64,000 bases of DNA from Phallusia mammillata (GCA_003260075.1 QLIY01000420.1:62001-126000), one strand, 5' to 3'. Positions 38,401 to 50,005 are shown, counted from the first letter of the stretch. Program-made: numbers and translations. The notes: a model not told the origin generated them from the letters alone.

Positions 38401-41400
38401 TGCTGGAAGAGCAATACCTGTTTATACATTATGACTAGCAGCATTAGTTTATTTAATGTGGACTATGCGGTAAAAAAAAATAACTGACTAAAAAAGAGTA
38501 AAAATGCTGACCAACCCAAAAAGGCAAAATTACCATAAACGTTTACCATAAACAGGAAATTAGTCAATATTTAAATCTGAGCTTCATACAAATCAAAAGC
38601 CCCAAAATACAAAAACTAAAATTACATAGTTACAAAAGCAACCAAAATTTAAATACAAAAAGATAAATCATAAAATAAGTCATATTATGCATGCATAAAA
38701 GATGAAGTAAGTCCATGTTTTTTTGCAAGCTTTCACAAAGGAAACAATAATAATGAGCCAGCGAATTCGACAATGGCCCTTGATTAATTAACATAGAAAC
38801 TAAGCATGACATTTTCAATACTCATTGTTTTAAAAACCGCAGTTGTTTGATTTGTGAACAAAATTTATGTGTTGAAAAGTCACGCCAAAGTTTTACTTTT
38901 AGATACAACTATACTATATTTAACTTTTGTGTCTGATAATAAAATGTCACAAAATGAAAGATATTACTTTTGCAAATGTATGTTACTAAGAGTTGTTCTA
39001 CAACTTTTTTTGCCCATGCCCCACTCAACCAAAGAAGTTTAAAACACCATTTGTTAGTTATAACAAATTTGAACAATTGCACTCAAATGCCAACCTAAAA
39101 ATAAAATTGCCCCCTCTAATTGTAGTGCTGTTGACTATATACCACAGTTTGGGAACCACTGGTTTGCAACAGCGGACAATTTTGTATGATTACATAAAAA
39201 ATGCAAAAAATTATGTAAAACATTTTTGATTGTTTTTTTCACACAATGAGAAAGAGTAGCATTTCACTCTGCTGAAATATTCAACCAAGGCTTTGCAGAC
39301 AATAAGTTAATTTCATGTTCTCACCTAATAAACCGGTAGTGAAAATCCGTCCGTGTCAACAAGTTCCATGATGGAAGTTCTGGGAAAAAAACAGACAATT
39401 TTACAAATGTCAGCATTGACAATGGCAGTGAAGGGCAATTGGCAAGACAAAATGTGATTACATACGTTTTGATTGGCAGAACGTTTGTATTAATAACCAA
39501 ATTTTGGTAATTATTGCGGTCACTACTCCAAATACAAGTATAAAAACAAGTTTGCTGCAAGTAATGTGCCACTTTTCCAATAAAAACTAGTCAAAAATTA
39601 ACTGAAATACAAATAAGGTGTAGATTTTGCATCAGGAAATCAGTCAAAAGGGTTATCTTGTGGTTATCTTCGGTTTTCTTTTAAGGCAAAACCAGATGTT
39701 AATTCGTACATATGGCTGAAACCCAAATGACTCCCAACTCATGTTTTATTGCAAGTACATTGACTGGACAGTTGTGATGTTTAATTACATAGATTTTCGT
39801 GTAAACATGAAAATATAGTGCATGCCTTAAAACATGTGGGGAGCCTGTTATACAGGTACACTTTATGCATGAGTTTGTGCATGACCAGGATGTGTTTTAG
39901 GCATGGTGGGCAGCGTGCTTTGCATCATCACATAAGTGTCAGCATTGCTGTGATATGAGTAGATACATTAACCATGTACAAGGCACTGCTTAATTTTTTA
40001 AATTGGACATTTTTGACCATTAAGGGACATTTAAAAAAATCAATTTGTTGCATAGGAGCAGTGCCATGATTATTTTTAAAATATAGCTGATAATTTAAGC
40101 TATCACTATTGTCTCTATTTACCTTCAGCTCTAAATCTTTTAGTGACTTCATCATCAATCACTGCCTGCAAACAAAATAATACATCAATGTATATCACTA
40201 ATTTTTTTTATAATTGTTTTCAAAATGACATGGAAAAAATTTGGACACCTTTTTCCTGGCCAACACATTAACTAATCATTGCGCAACAAAATAGGAAAAA
40301 AGTTGAAAAATGACCCATAAGCGATTTTTAGAGAACAGTGATTAATTCACACAGTGTTTTTGCAAATAAACACTTAAACCATATTTTGCATTATTAAGGG
40401 CCTTGTTGTTTCATCAACGTATATTACATATCTAGTATATATATGGTCATCTAGCAGTCATTTATATAAGTATGGAATACAAATCAACCAGATAAGTCTG
40501 CATATACCACATACAGACGACAATTGTTTTCACTGAACAGCATTTGTATGATGACAACCAAACATAAAAGTTTTTTTGCAATTGATGAAATGACATTCTT
40601 TAATTTTGTTGTGTGTGTTACGATTTTTCATCATGTAATCTATCCTTTTCAAACATTATCTTTTATCCATCAACAGAATAACTTTGTGTAAAACTCTGTA
40701 CTTACTTCAATTCCACTTTTGACAAGATAACTCACATCAGGCAGCTTGAACTTTTTGTGTGGTTCATTTACACAGTCACTTAAACTTCCAAGTCGATTAA
40801 TCGAGTTTTCTTTTTCAATGATGTCTGAAAATAAATATTTGGTATTTAACAAATTTGTTTGTTGTAGGGCAGTGAGTTTTTTGTCCACACATGTTTTTTA
40901 TTGTATTTTTTAGACAACATTATAAAATTATAAAAAGCATAATAATCCAAAGTTTTTATGAGCGGGTACAAAAATAACTTTGTTGGTCTGTCATATTTTT
41001 TAACTTGATTTAAATTTTGCAGTTGTTTTACCCTCTGAGGTCAGCATCTCTCCCTCTTTTTGCAATCTCCTTGTTCCCCACTGAAAACAGAAAAATTACA
41101 ATAAAATATGCAACACAAAAGTTATGGGCAACAGCTGAACAATATCATTGTAATATCTGCATTAGGGTTCCTTTATTTCTCGACTTGTTAGTTTCACGAG
41201 AAATTCGAAATTTTTACATTTTTTTATTTAAGCAGATCTTCTAACAAAAACAAAGAAAAAAAATTCCAATTGTACTTTAACAAAATCCATGCTTTTTTAA
41301 ACACTAAATCTGGCCCAATGGGTCTAAAAATAGATGAGAAACAGCTATTTACATACTTGAAACAATCTCATCAATAGTCGAATGTATCCTTTTCTGATTC

Positions 41401-41509
41401 CTATTTCAATCCCCAAGCAGGCTGGGCCCACAACCAGCAGGAGTAATAAAAAAGAGAAAATAAATGTTGCTTTACACAAAATTTCAAACGTCACTGCTAG
41501 ATCTTCCAT
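29710..41509 (-). CDS. Glycerol-3-phosphate acyltransferase 3/4 (ER membrane)
   Basis: Twelve exons: 41357-41509, 41032-41080, 40706-40824, 40123-40165, 39325-39379, 37062-37127, 36098-36172, 35247-35336, 34869-34974 (5' end lost), 32560-32789, 31448-31656 and 29710-30031. All phases agree except where exon 9 runs into a gap; about 13 nt and its splice acceptor are missing there. The enzyme transfers an acyl chain from acyl-CoA to sn-1 of glycerol-3-phosphate at the ER, the first step of triacylglycerol and phospholipid synthesis. The sequence shows an N-terminal membrane segment (FSFLLLLLVVGPACLG), DEVTKRF, paired hydrophobic segments, acyltransferase motif I NHTTTLD, HVWFERSEV, motif III LLFPEGTCINNTS, and the family block YNPWFGDAFWNSSKH. 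Vertebrate orthologues are about 430-460 residues. This protein is about 510 because an acidic tail follows DGQLKRMRVKE. I cannot separate GPAT3 from GPAT4; a single pre-duplication orthologue is likely. Confidence 0.93.
30876..31385. mobile_element. hAT MITE in a GPAT intron
   Basis: Ends CAGGGGTCACCAAAC and TTGGTGACCCCTG are inverted repeats, flanked by GTTTAGTC (30868-30875) and GTTTAGTA (31386-31393), 7 of 8 matching. It is non-coding and lies in the last GPAT intron. GGCCGGA/TCCGGCC-type subterminal sequence is present. Confidence 0.8.
32268..32352. other. C38 gap followed by an element end
   Basis: C38 at 32268-32305 marks a gap in a GPAT intron. The following 32306-32352 ends GCTTGCAACTCTGGG, the complement of the element end at 11122, so the gap probably swallows a repetitive element. 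Confidence 0.55.
32837..33064. repeat. Allelic tandem copies around C10
   Basis: Copies 32837-32945 and 32956-33064 flank C10 at 32946-32955. Both include the left end of the pogo-like MITE. Confidence 0.8.
33007..33195. mobile_element. Tc1/pogo-type MITE
   Basis: About 189 bp with ends TACAGTAAACCCCGGTTAA and TTAACCGAAGTTTACTGTA, so the inverted repeats start CAGTAAAC inside a TA duplication. Internal CGGTTAATCC(C/G)GATCTTCGCCT repeats are present. A truncated allelic left end lies at 32888-32945. It is non-coding. Confidence 0.7.
34081..34274. repeat. Allelic tandem copies around C10
   Basis: Copies 34081-34172 and 34183-34274 flank C10 at 34173-34182 in a GPAT intron. Confidence 0.8.
34560..34768. 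repeat. Allelic tandem copies around C10
   Basis: Copies 34560-34659 and 34670-34768 flank C10 at 34660-34669 in the same GPAT intron. Confidence 0.8.
34975..35227. repeat. Two C10 runs, one cutting a GPAT exon
   Basis: C10 at 34975-34984 directly abuts coding sequence of GPAT exon 9, whose 5' end and acceptor are missing. C10 at 35093-35102 separates allelic copies 34985-35092 and 35103-35227. Confidence 0.8.
35395..35472. other. Assembly gap written as 78 C
   Basis: Long C run in a GPAT intron with unrelated flanks, interpreted as a gap of estimated length. Confidence 0.75.
36457..36781. repeat. Allelic tandem copies around C10
   Basis: Copies 36457-36614 and about 36625-36781 flank a C run at 36615-36626. 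Two of its C belong to the right copy, leaving an inserted run of 10. Confidence 0.8.
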
Positions 41510-42974
41510 CTTTTTTGTGAATTCACTGTTCCAAGGATTTCAAGCAAGCCAAATTAAATAAGAATAATGTACATAATATTCTGTTAAACAAATATATGAT
41601 GAATAGAGAAGCTTCATACTGATAATTAGATCGATAAGCCTTATTTATTGGCAATGGACTATTGAAGCGAATTATATACTGGGCTAATTATACCTTGCTG
41701 ATACCAAACTGCACATGAACAAAAGTCCCAAACGGCCTTTACTTTTCACAAAGCAAAATCATATACATAATGTTCTCTTCAATAAATATATGATGACTAT
41801 AGGTAAGCTCAATCTGATAGATAAGCCTTATTTACTTGGAATTAAACGTTTAATCAGGTACAGTTTAGTTTTACAGAATCACCTAAGTAACGTGTAGCGA
41901 CACATTGGAACTATAGCTCTGTTAGGCATTTAGCAACGCAGGTTAGTAACAGCTGTCTAAAGTACATCAGCGAGAGAAAACTACTTCTGGCGCTTGTGGT
42001 GCAAACAGATGATATGAAACCATAAACCTGCTTGCTTTTGATTTGTTTACCTTCGTTTTTTCCCTCATCCAAATGACATACGACCTACGTCAGTCACGGC
42101 ACGTCGTGCGGTGAACCGTGACTCTTGACACATTTGCGCAACTGCTGCGAGATTTGACATAACATTGTTTGAAAGGATGGAAATGGTAGCGATAAAACTA
42201 TAACTTCTAAATCACCAAAGTACTAAACTTGAAATATTTCAGTATTTGTATGTAATTACAAAACAAAAATATGGATGTCGTTGGTTAAGTTGAGTTTATT
42301 TAGCTTAGTGAAAAAAAACTAACACACTCCCCCCCCCCCTTGAAAGGATGGAAATGGTAGCGATAAAACTATAACTTCTAAATCACCTAAGTAGGCCTAC
42401 TAAACTTGAAATATTTCAGTATTTGTATGTAATTACAAAACGTTGGTTAAGTTGAGTTTATTTAGCTAAGTGAAAAAAAACTAACACACTTACGAAGCCG
42501 GAAATATCTTTCGTTTGCCAAAACTTTAAATCCAATATGTGTTTGTTGCAATTTAATAAATTGGTTTTAACTTGACTGAATTATAAAATGCAATGCAATT
42601 TTTTTGATATATTTTAATGTGATTTCTATTTGTAACGTTGCTATGGAAATGAACAGCAAAAAAATCCCATGATCCTGCAGTAATTAACTTTGCCAAAATG
42701 AAAAAAAAACATTAATTTGAAACTACATAAGCATTTTTGCACAAACGTCTTTTATTTTGAAGGTACTTTAGTCGGTGCACACTTCATATGCGTTTTGAAA
42801 ATGCGGTGTTGGGCAATTAGTGAAACAATTTTTATCTTCGTGTCATTGGATTTAGTTTAGTTCCATAAACAACAGCAAGTTTCAAAATTGGAAGTGTGTT
42901 GTTTTACTATATCACAGTCTATTCATTTATAAGGATTGTTTGCAATACGAACTATATATCACATAAAATAAAGC
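41510..42974. promoter_or_regulatory. Divergent intergenic region, GPAT and LRRC23
   Basis: It separates the GPAT start (-) from the LRRC23 start (+). It must hold both promoters, though no TATA box or other specific site was identified. Allelic copies around a C11 run occupy 42169-42491, so the true distance is about 170 bp shorter. Confidence 0.4.
42169..42491. repeat. Allelic tandem copies around a C run
   Basis: Copies 42169-42328 and 42340-42491 flank C11 at 42329-42339. The right copy carries TAGGCCTA (42392-42399) where the left has a single TA, and lacks a short AAATATGGATGTC-type stretch. Confidence 0.8.
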
Positions 42975-45829
42975 ATGTCGGAAGGTTCGGATTTTGACGA
43001 AGAGGAAATGGCTGCAGAAGAGGAAGAAAAGCAAGAAGGAGGAGAGGGTGAAGCCGAGGAAGAAGAGGTGTATTTTTGAACTTTTTGTTTAAACTGCTTT
43101 TGTGTTTTGCACTTGTATGTAATTTTATGGTTGTTACTAGATTTAATCAGTTTTTTGGTTCACAAAGCATTGACACATTGCCAAGCAGCCAATTTGCTGA
43201 GTTTGGCAGCTGACGAACGATTTTTGTGCCCATCATTTTTTACACAGATATTTGGCACAAAGTACTGCTAGCTCCTTTCATCATCTGCATTGCACTTGAT
43301 GATTTTTTGATGTGGACTTAGGGGTCATGCATGTATATTTGCCAGTCTGCAGAATATGGCAGATGCACATGCGTTTTTTTTAACAAAATCGTTTGGGGTT
43401 GCATGCTGAAGTTTTGCCAAAAAGGCATTTAATTGGCCTGCCTTAACCTCAATCGCTTGCTTTGTGCCTACTGAAATTGGTCGTGTAAGCGGACCATGTT
43501 GGTCCTATATGAATAGTACACATGGTTTCCTGATTAAATCTAGGTCCACCAAAGGTAACTTTCATAGATGCGATTGGGAAATTAATGAACAGATTGTTAT
43601 TAAAGTTTGCTCTGTATTATTTTAGAAACTTCCTGAAAATTCTCTTACGCAAGACATGATTCCTGAGTGTCTATCATTGCTGTGTAAAATTGGAAATGGA
43701 CTGGCACATGCCTATGTCAGACTGGATGCCCATGAACGGTTAGCCTCTTGGTTTTACAGTTGTATTTAAGCAAAAGCAATACAGAAATATCTTTTTTATT
43801 AAGAAATTAAGTCAAAGTCTAGAAAATGTACACATACTGCACAAATATATTGTTACATAGGTTATGCAATTACAAAAAAATATATGTTACAAATTTTGCC
43901 TTGAATTGACATTTAAGTATAAAGTTTGGTAACCTGAGTTATATTTGTTGTTTTGGCTATGATAGTTTCGTAATTCTTTTGGCAGGGAACTTACAGATAT
44001 TGAGTTGTTAAAGAACTTCATTCATGTCCGCTATGTTGATGTCTCTGGAAATCTACTTAAAGATCTATCTCCTTTGAACAATCTAACTCATCTTCTGTCT
44101 TTACAAGCTAACAAAAACAACCTGGCAACAGCGAAACTAGATTCCTTGCCATATTTACAAGTAAATGTAGATTTGATTGGCTGCTGTTATTGCATATTGT
44201 ACTAATTGTTTTTTTGTGTTCCATTTTTTTGCAATATGGTATTGAAATGGTGCTTTAATGTTTGAGGTTGAAATCCCAGTAAAACATAATAATGAGTGCA
44301 TGTAAAAAATGTTTTATTTGTAAAGATTGCAGATTTTTCTGGAAACAAAATCACCACCACTGAAGGAATCGAGCATCCAATGTTGACGAAACTTAGTTTA
44401 AACTGTAAGTTAGCAAAACTTTCTTTTCTATGTCAATCTTGAATCTTAAGCACTTTTGTTACTTAAGGATCTCTTGCAGACAGTAGAATATAAAAAGATT
44501 CTTGTTTCTGATCAGTTGAATATTTAGACTGTTGTATAAAAAAAACAGGTGAAAGGCATAAATCCTTTCTTTGAAAACAGAAATATATTTCGCCTTAAAT
44601 AAACAGGCATTGCCAGTTTCTGTAAAAGCAAACACATCTTGGACTGTCGATAATGAAGTTCAGTCTAAATATTCTTGACACTTGTTTATTTTTTTACAGC
44701 CAACCTGATCACAGAGATAAGCTCACTGAGTCCAAAAACCCTCAGCAACCTTCACACTTTAGAGTTACGAGGAAACAAACTTGAATCAACCAGAGGACTT
44801 TATCTGCCAAATCTAAAGAACCTGTATTTGGTAAGTTCAATATTTGGCTGTGGATGGATTGATCTGTTTTCTATAAATGATTTATTGTTAAATATTTGTT
44901 AAATGCTTTAGGCAGGGAACCTCTTGAAACAAGTAGAAGATTTGGACAAACTTGAAAGCCTTACCACTCTTCATTTGCGAGACAATCAAATTGATAAGTT
45001 GGATGGTTTTCCACCGTCATTGAAGAAACTACAGTACATCAATTTTAGGTTTGTGATGAAAAATGATGACATTTAGCCACTAAGAAACCAAAATGACTTT
45101 TGGGTATGATCGTTTAAAGTTTTAGGATTGATGTTTAAATATATTTTTATTTCAGAGGAAACAACATCACAGATTTGAAAGAAATAACAAAACTAGTAAA
45201 TCTCCCATTTCTCCGTGCCCTTGTAATGAATGGTAAGTTTCAGGTATTTAGTTCTGAGACCTTTTTGTGAGTCTAAAATTCTTCCACCATGTCATTGACT
45301 GATAAGCAATTTTTATTTCCTTATTCAAATGGAATCATGAAAAAGCATTACAGGCTGAGCTGGTTCAAAAGCCAGTGTCTTGAGTCGATATAGAGCACAA
45401 GATAAAAAAGCTTACAATGCAAAGCAAAAAATTGAATTTGTACAAAAGTACGAAATATCAATGTTTATATATTTGTCAACAGATAAATAAGCTGTTGCTG
45501 CCAGGCATAGTGTATTGCTCTTCCAGCAGTTTTATTATGAATCAGTTTGACTAAATTTTGAAATGGTAAAAGACTCGTACTGCAAGCTTAACTTTTCTGC
45601 ATTTAAAAGATAAAAAATTTTCAACATAAGCAAATTTAAATTCTCAGACAATCCTTGCTTGGAAGAGGATGGATATCGTATTGAGATTCTCATTATTCTG
45701 AGGCGGTTAGAACGACTTGACAAAGAAGAATACAGTGAAGAGGAGAGAGCAGAGGCAGAGGACATATATGAGCAACGGAGGCAGGAGGAGCTGATGAAAG
45801 GCGAAGAGGGAGAAAATGAGGATGACTAA
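42975..45829 (+). CDS. LRRC23: Leucine-rich repeat-containing protein 23
   Basis: Eight exons join in phase to 328 residues: 42975-43067, 43626-43738, 43986-44160, 44326-44404, 44700-44830, 44912-45048, 45156-45232 and 45648-45829. The protein starts with an acidic run (MSEGSDFDEEEMAAEEEE). LRRs follow, such as VDVSGNLLKDLSPLNNL, ADFSGNKITTTEGI, LELRGNKLESTRGLYLPNLK, LHLRDNQIDKLDGF and INFRGNNITDLKEI. The cap is LVMNDNPCLEEDGYRIE, then a charged helix LERLDKEEYSEEERAEAED. This matches LRRC23, which in vertebrates is a radial-spoke component of motile cilia and sperm flagella (RS3 head). A ciliary role here is inferred from the family. The family length is about 340, so the gene looks complete. 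An AATAAA follows at 46067. Confidence 0.9.
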
Positions 45830-46066
45830 CCACTGTGCTGCTTCAAAATCCACTTTTAATCAGATTTTGCATTCTACACCAAATTTTAACGTTTAACACA
45901 GAAATATGAGAAGATGGCTTTCGGTACTTTGATATATGCACTGCTGGTTTCAGAGGTTACTTTTATGTATGATTTGCATCTGTAGACTATGAAGTTTCAT
46001 ATTTTTAGATTTATTTTATTGAATGGTTGCTTGAATTTTTGTTTGTTTTTAAACTATATTTTGTAA

Positions 46067-46072
46067 AATAAA
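46067..46072 (+). terminator. Poly(A) signal AATAAA for LRRC23
   Basis: Canonical hexamer about 240 bases past the LRRC23 stop. Confidence 0.55.
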
Positions 46073-46219
46073 AAGTCTGAAACTGAATATTTTTGTGAAC
46101 AGAAATTTAAAGCGTAAAACGTGTCTTTTTTGCTTATAAGATACCACACAATCTTTCAAACTACGCCACTATTAAGATCGCGTCTACTATTATGAATTTT
46201 GAAACATTATCGTTTAGCC

Positions 46220-46958
46220 CAGTGGTCGTCAACCTATGGGTCGCGACCCCAAGTGGGGTCGCCTAAACTTTTTCTGGGGTCGCAATAAGTCGCTGAATTT
46301 AATTTATTGCATTTTAAAATTGATAATACAAAATGAAACTAATATTATGTTCTTTTAGATCGCAACTTTTGCTCCAGAAAATGCCTTTATCGCGTAACAA
46401 TGGGTTTGGACAATGTGTATTATGACTCAACACTATAAGTTTGTCTTATTTAAGGTGACACCAGAACGAGTGAATAGTTATTTATGCATGGTACCCAACT
46501 ATGCCAAATTTTTCTAATCCCGTTTTTAACCACGTGGCTGTGTGAAGCAGGATTTAGTGCAATGAGTGTATTAAAAACGAAACATCGTAATCGATTGGAA
46601 GTGCAGCATAACATGCGGTTAAGCTTGCGCAAAGTCAAGCCGCGGCTTCAAAAATTCGTGGACAGTATGCAGGCGCAACCATTTCACTAACAGTGCAAAC
46701 TAAATGTTGAACAATTTGATAAGTTTGTGTTCCGAAAATTGGGTATGTCTTTAATGAAACGCCTTAAAAACTTTTTTCGTAATACTTTTGTATCGCCATA
46801 TTTGTTTGTTATTATGTACAGTTTGTGTAATAGTTCTTTCCGTTCAGCATTACTTAAAACATTTTTCTCAGTGTTGAAAAAAATGGGGTCGCATGTAAAT
46901 TCTGATTTCATTTTCCCTTAAATTGGGGTCGCCTATAAAAAAAGGTTGAAGACCACTG
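46220..46958 (+). mobile_element. Internally deleted hAT transposon with transposase remnant
   Basis: Ends CAGTGGTCGTCAACC and GGTTGAAGACCACTG are inverted repeats, flanked by GTTTAGCC (46212-46219) and GTTTAGCT (46959-46966). An ORF at 46484-46690 encodes LTTWLCEAGFSAMSVLKTKH and a following RNRLEVQHNMRLSLRKVKP, which is the C-terminal end of hAT transposases of the ZBED5/SCAND3-like group (part of the dimerisation region). The catalytic and zinc-finger parts are absent, so this is a non-autonomous deletion derivative. Subterminal GGGTCGC repeats are present on both sides. Confidence 0.85.
46484..46690 (+). pseudogene. hAT transposase C-terminal fragment
   Basis: About 68 residues covering only the C-terminal dimerisation tail of a ZBED5-like hAT transposase, inside the element at 46220-46958. 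The catalytic DDE core and BED finger are missing, so it cannot be an active transposase. Confidence 0.75.
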
Positions 46959-47360
46959 GTTTAGCTCACTCCACAAAAAAGGTCAGTATTGGCAGCCATG
47001 GTCTAGGACCAGGTAAAACCTACAGAAGTAAATGAAATTAAAACACAAGTATTCTGTTGTGTAACACCACTGTTTGCCTGGTAGAAAAACTTATGAACAA
47101 GGCAAAAGTGCAGTGTACAAAATTACCGAATATTCGGATTAGGCCGATTCCGCACATCTCTAATTTAAACCAAACGTTTCGCTGTTTTTAGGAGAAAAGC
47201 AAATTCGTTTATCTGTAATGTTGCGCTGTTGCATAATGTGAAACTATCTCGCAATCGTAAGATCGTTATGGGATTTTGCACAAAACTTTAAGATGGCTTT
47301 GTCTGCTGTTATACGAACTCAGCTTGTCAAAACTCGCATACCTGTGAACTCGGTGTGGGG

Positions 47361-48098
47361 CAGTGATGGGGAGACTCGAGTCAGTGACTCGACTCGAGTC
47401 GGACTTGAGTCACCTTTTTCTTTACTCGAGTCTCAGCTGTGAAAAGACTCGACTTGACTTGGACTCGTCTTAGCAGAGACTTGACTCGGACTCGTTATAT
47501 CACGAACAAAAAGGAAATTTTCAGAAAACTTGTTCAGCAGTTGGCTTTAACCGAACAACAGCAGCAGTTTACTGTGCGATGCGTGTTTTTGCCACATTTC
47601 TACGTAACGTTGTCGTTTCTGCATGCAAAAACTTTTTTCCGGTGGCATTAAGCGTTGTAGTTGCCGCCTGTTTTAAGCGAATACAGTATGCCTATACGTG
47701 TCAAAACCAATGATTTGCTTTTAACTGCCTACTTTATTGTACGGACGCTCCAGCGCCCTAATAGTCTGTCGCATGTAGCAAATATAAGAACTTTTTTTTA
47801 AAAAGTTTTTAAAAACTCCAAAGGTTTGACGTTCTTGTCCACGCTGTTTAATGATTGTCAATTGACGTGTGGGGGGGGGGACTCAAAATTCAAAAGAAGG
47901 GGAACGCCGTTGATGGGTCACGCCTGCGTAATGAATTAGTGTTATTTTATGGTAAACGCGACGCGATGAACCGTTTCAAAAGAATAACTATCCTAACCAT
48001 TTAAAGATTTCTTTCAAGAACTTGCCTTGACTCGAACCTCATTTGACTTGACTTGAGACCCGAACCCCTACTGACTTAAGACTTGTTACCCAACCCTG
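47361..48098. mobile_element. Non-autonomous hAT-type element with GACTCGAGTC repeats
   Basis: It begins CAGTGATGGGGAGACTCGAG and ends GTTACCCAACCCTG, flanked by a perfect GTGTGGGG duplication (47353-47360 and 48099-48106). The subterminal regions carry many GACTCGAGTC/GACTTGAGTC palindromes on both sides. G10 at 47871-47880 marks a join inside it. The terminal repeats are only weakly complementary, so the 8-bp duplication is the main evidence. Confidence 0.65.
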
Positions 48099-48409
48099 GT
48101 GTGGGGATTATCAATTAAGCAGTATATCAGAAAATATTTACAATATGCATCATGTATCGGAAAAGAATCAAAACCTCACGTGAAGCCGAGTGCCAGCCCC
48201 AAAAGTGCTAAAGTTGTAAGTTCAGACCTTGCCACGCACCAGGGTGTTTTTTCGGACCATTCGATTCAACGTCTCTAAAAATGATCATTTTTAGAATTAC
48301 TTTATTTGTGAGTATCCTGTTATCCCTGGTCTACAACACTGCCTTAAGGTTTGATCCCAGTAATATGTACCTAATTTTTTTACACACAACACATGCAACA
48401 AAAACAAAT

Positions 48410-50005
48410 TTATTTCACAGATTTGGCCGATTTTAGCCGTTTTGGTCTCAGGTAAGTTGATTTAAAGCCGCGTTGAGTGGTTTCGGCTATAACCTTTCGT
48501 ATACTGTTATTTCGTTTTCGAATCATTCGTCTGTAGACTGGACCACTTGAGGACGGAGAATGAATAAAGACACCCATTACAGAAGATCGCTCGTCTGGGA
48601 TCCCTAGCGAAACTTCTTCGTCGGTTTCGTCCACCACTAACAGGCGCTCGGGAGCACTAGGTGGTCGCTCACGAATGCGTGGAAATCGGTTTTCAAACGG
48701 CCGATGTTCGGTTGGCCTGTCCACTAAGTGCGGAGGAATGCAATTTTTTGTCAAACTTTCACCCTTTCGTGAGATTGAATAAGGATTTGGACTGGATACT
48801 GGCGTTTCAATGTGGTCTCCGAAACAGTTCCAGCATGATTCGGATTGTGTAAATTGCCGCGTTGTTACTTCTGCACAATGGTTCACAGTTAACTAATCAC
48901 TATGGCATTCCAGCTTAGATACATAATAGGAAAGTCTTTAGTGCAGCCAGCTCATCAACTGTTTTGACTGCAACTAAATGTGCAAATGGCATTAAAATCT
49001 AATTTTATGTTCGTTTTGGTACACGCGGATTGCCAAAAGCAGATGTAACAAAACGTTCCTGAGTTAGCTGTTTTTGGCATGAATCCCAAACATACCTTCT
49101 TCAGAACATTCTGTGTTTGAAACTGAACCGTCATAAGGACCTCCATCAGACAAAATAGAACACTCTGTTGGTGCCGGTGGTAGCTTATTTGAAAAATACA
49201 GTTTCTCGCCATAGAAATCTAAAAAAAAAATAAACCATGTAAGTTACCAGTTTCCAATTTGATAACATACAAAATAAGTACTATTGCGACGACGTTCGTA
49301 TTCTTCTTTCAAGGAAATTTTTGTCATGTAGCGACGTTTTAGCACCTTGAAAAGGTTTATTAGGCTTTCCAGTAATGTTCCGAATGCAAAATTCAAAAGC
49401 GGATGTACTAAAAACGAATTTGTGTGTTTAACGTAAAAATTTATGCTGCAAAAGGAAAAGTTTCGGTACCTACGATTTTGTATCAAATAGTTAATTCCTG
49501 TAACAACGTGAGAATGATGGTTTTTCCCACTACAACGAACTCGACAATAATTTTCCTTCGTAGTAGCTATATCCTCTTCACAGCTTGCAAGATAGCCCTC
49601 AGGAACCGAAGAGCGCAAATTATTGTGTCTTTCATCCAGTTTCTGCATTCTTCTAAAAACACTTAGTTTTTTTAATAAGAATTTCTGACAATTCATTTTC
49701 AAAATCACCAACCTGTGTCTTTTCTCCCTTAAGTGCTCTGCTTTTTTTCTTTTTATAGAATCAACAAAAACTAGTTCCTTTAGAACTAAGCCTCCAAGTG
49801 CAGGTACGCTAAATTTTAAAAATGACGGGCTCCTTTGCACAGCTTGAGTCAAAAATGGCAGAACTAAACCAGTTTTTGACCAATTCGAAAATGACTTTAC
49901 AACTTGAAATCCATGTAATGCTTCACAAAATTCCAGAAAAATTGCTACGAACCAGTAACAAAACAGCAACGAGAGACCAGCTGATGCAAATGTATTAACA
50001 CTCAT
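48410..50005 (-). CDS. Unrecognised protein with hydrophobic N-terminus
   Basis: Five minus-strand exons join in phase to 393 residues: 49713-50005, 49474-49652, 49282-49407, 49096-49218 and 48410-48870. The N-terminus has a hydrophobic segment (AGLSLLFCYWFVAIFLEF) that could be a signal anchor or membrane helix. A Lys/Arg-rich helix follows (IKRKKAEHLREKRHR), then a polar, Ser/Pro-rich C-terminal half ending in basic sequence (STYLRPKRLKSAKSVK). I recognise no domain. The donors at 49473 (C|GTAGGT) and 49281 (A|GTACTT) were chosen because only they keep frame through all exons; the second is a weak consensus. The gene is divergent to the one at 50203, sharing a 197-bp intergenic region, so the two may be co-expressed (inferred). 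Confidence 0.6.
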
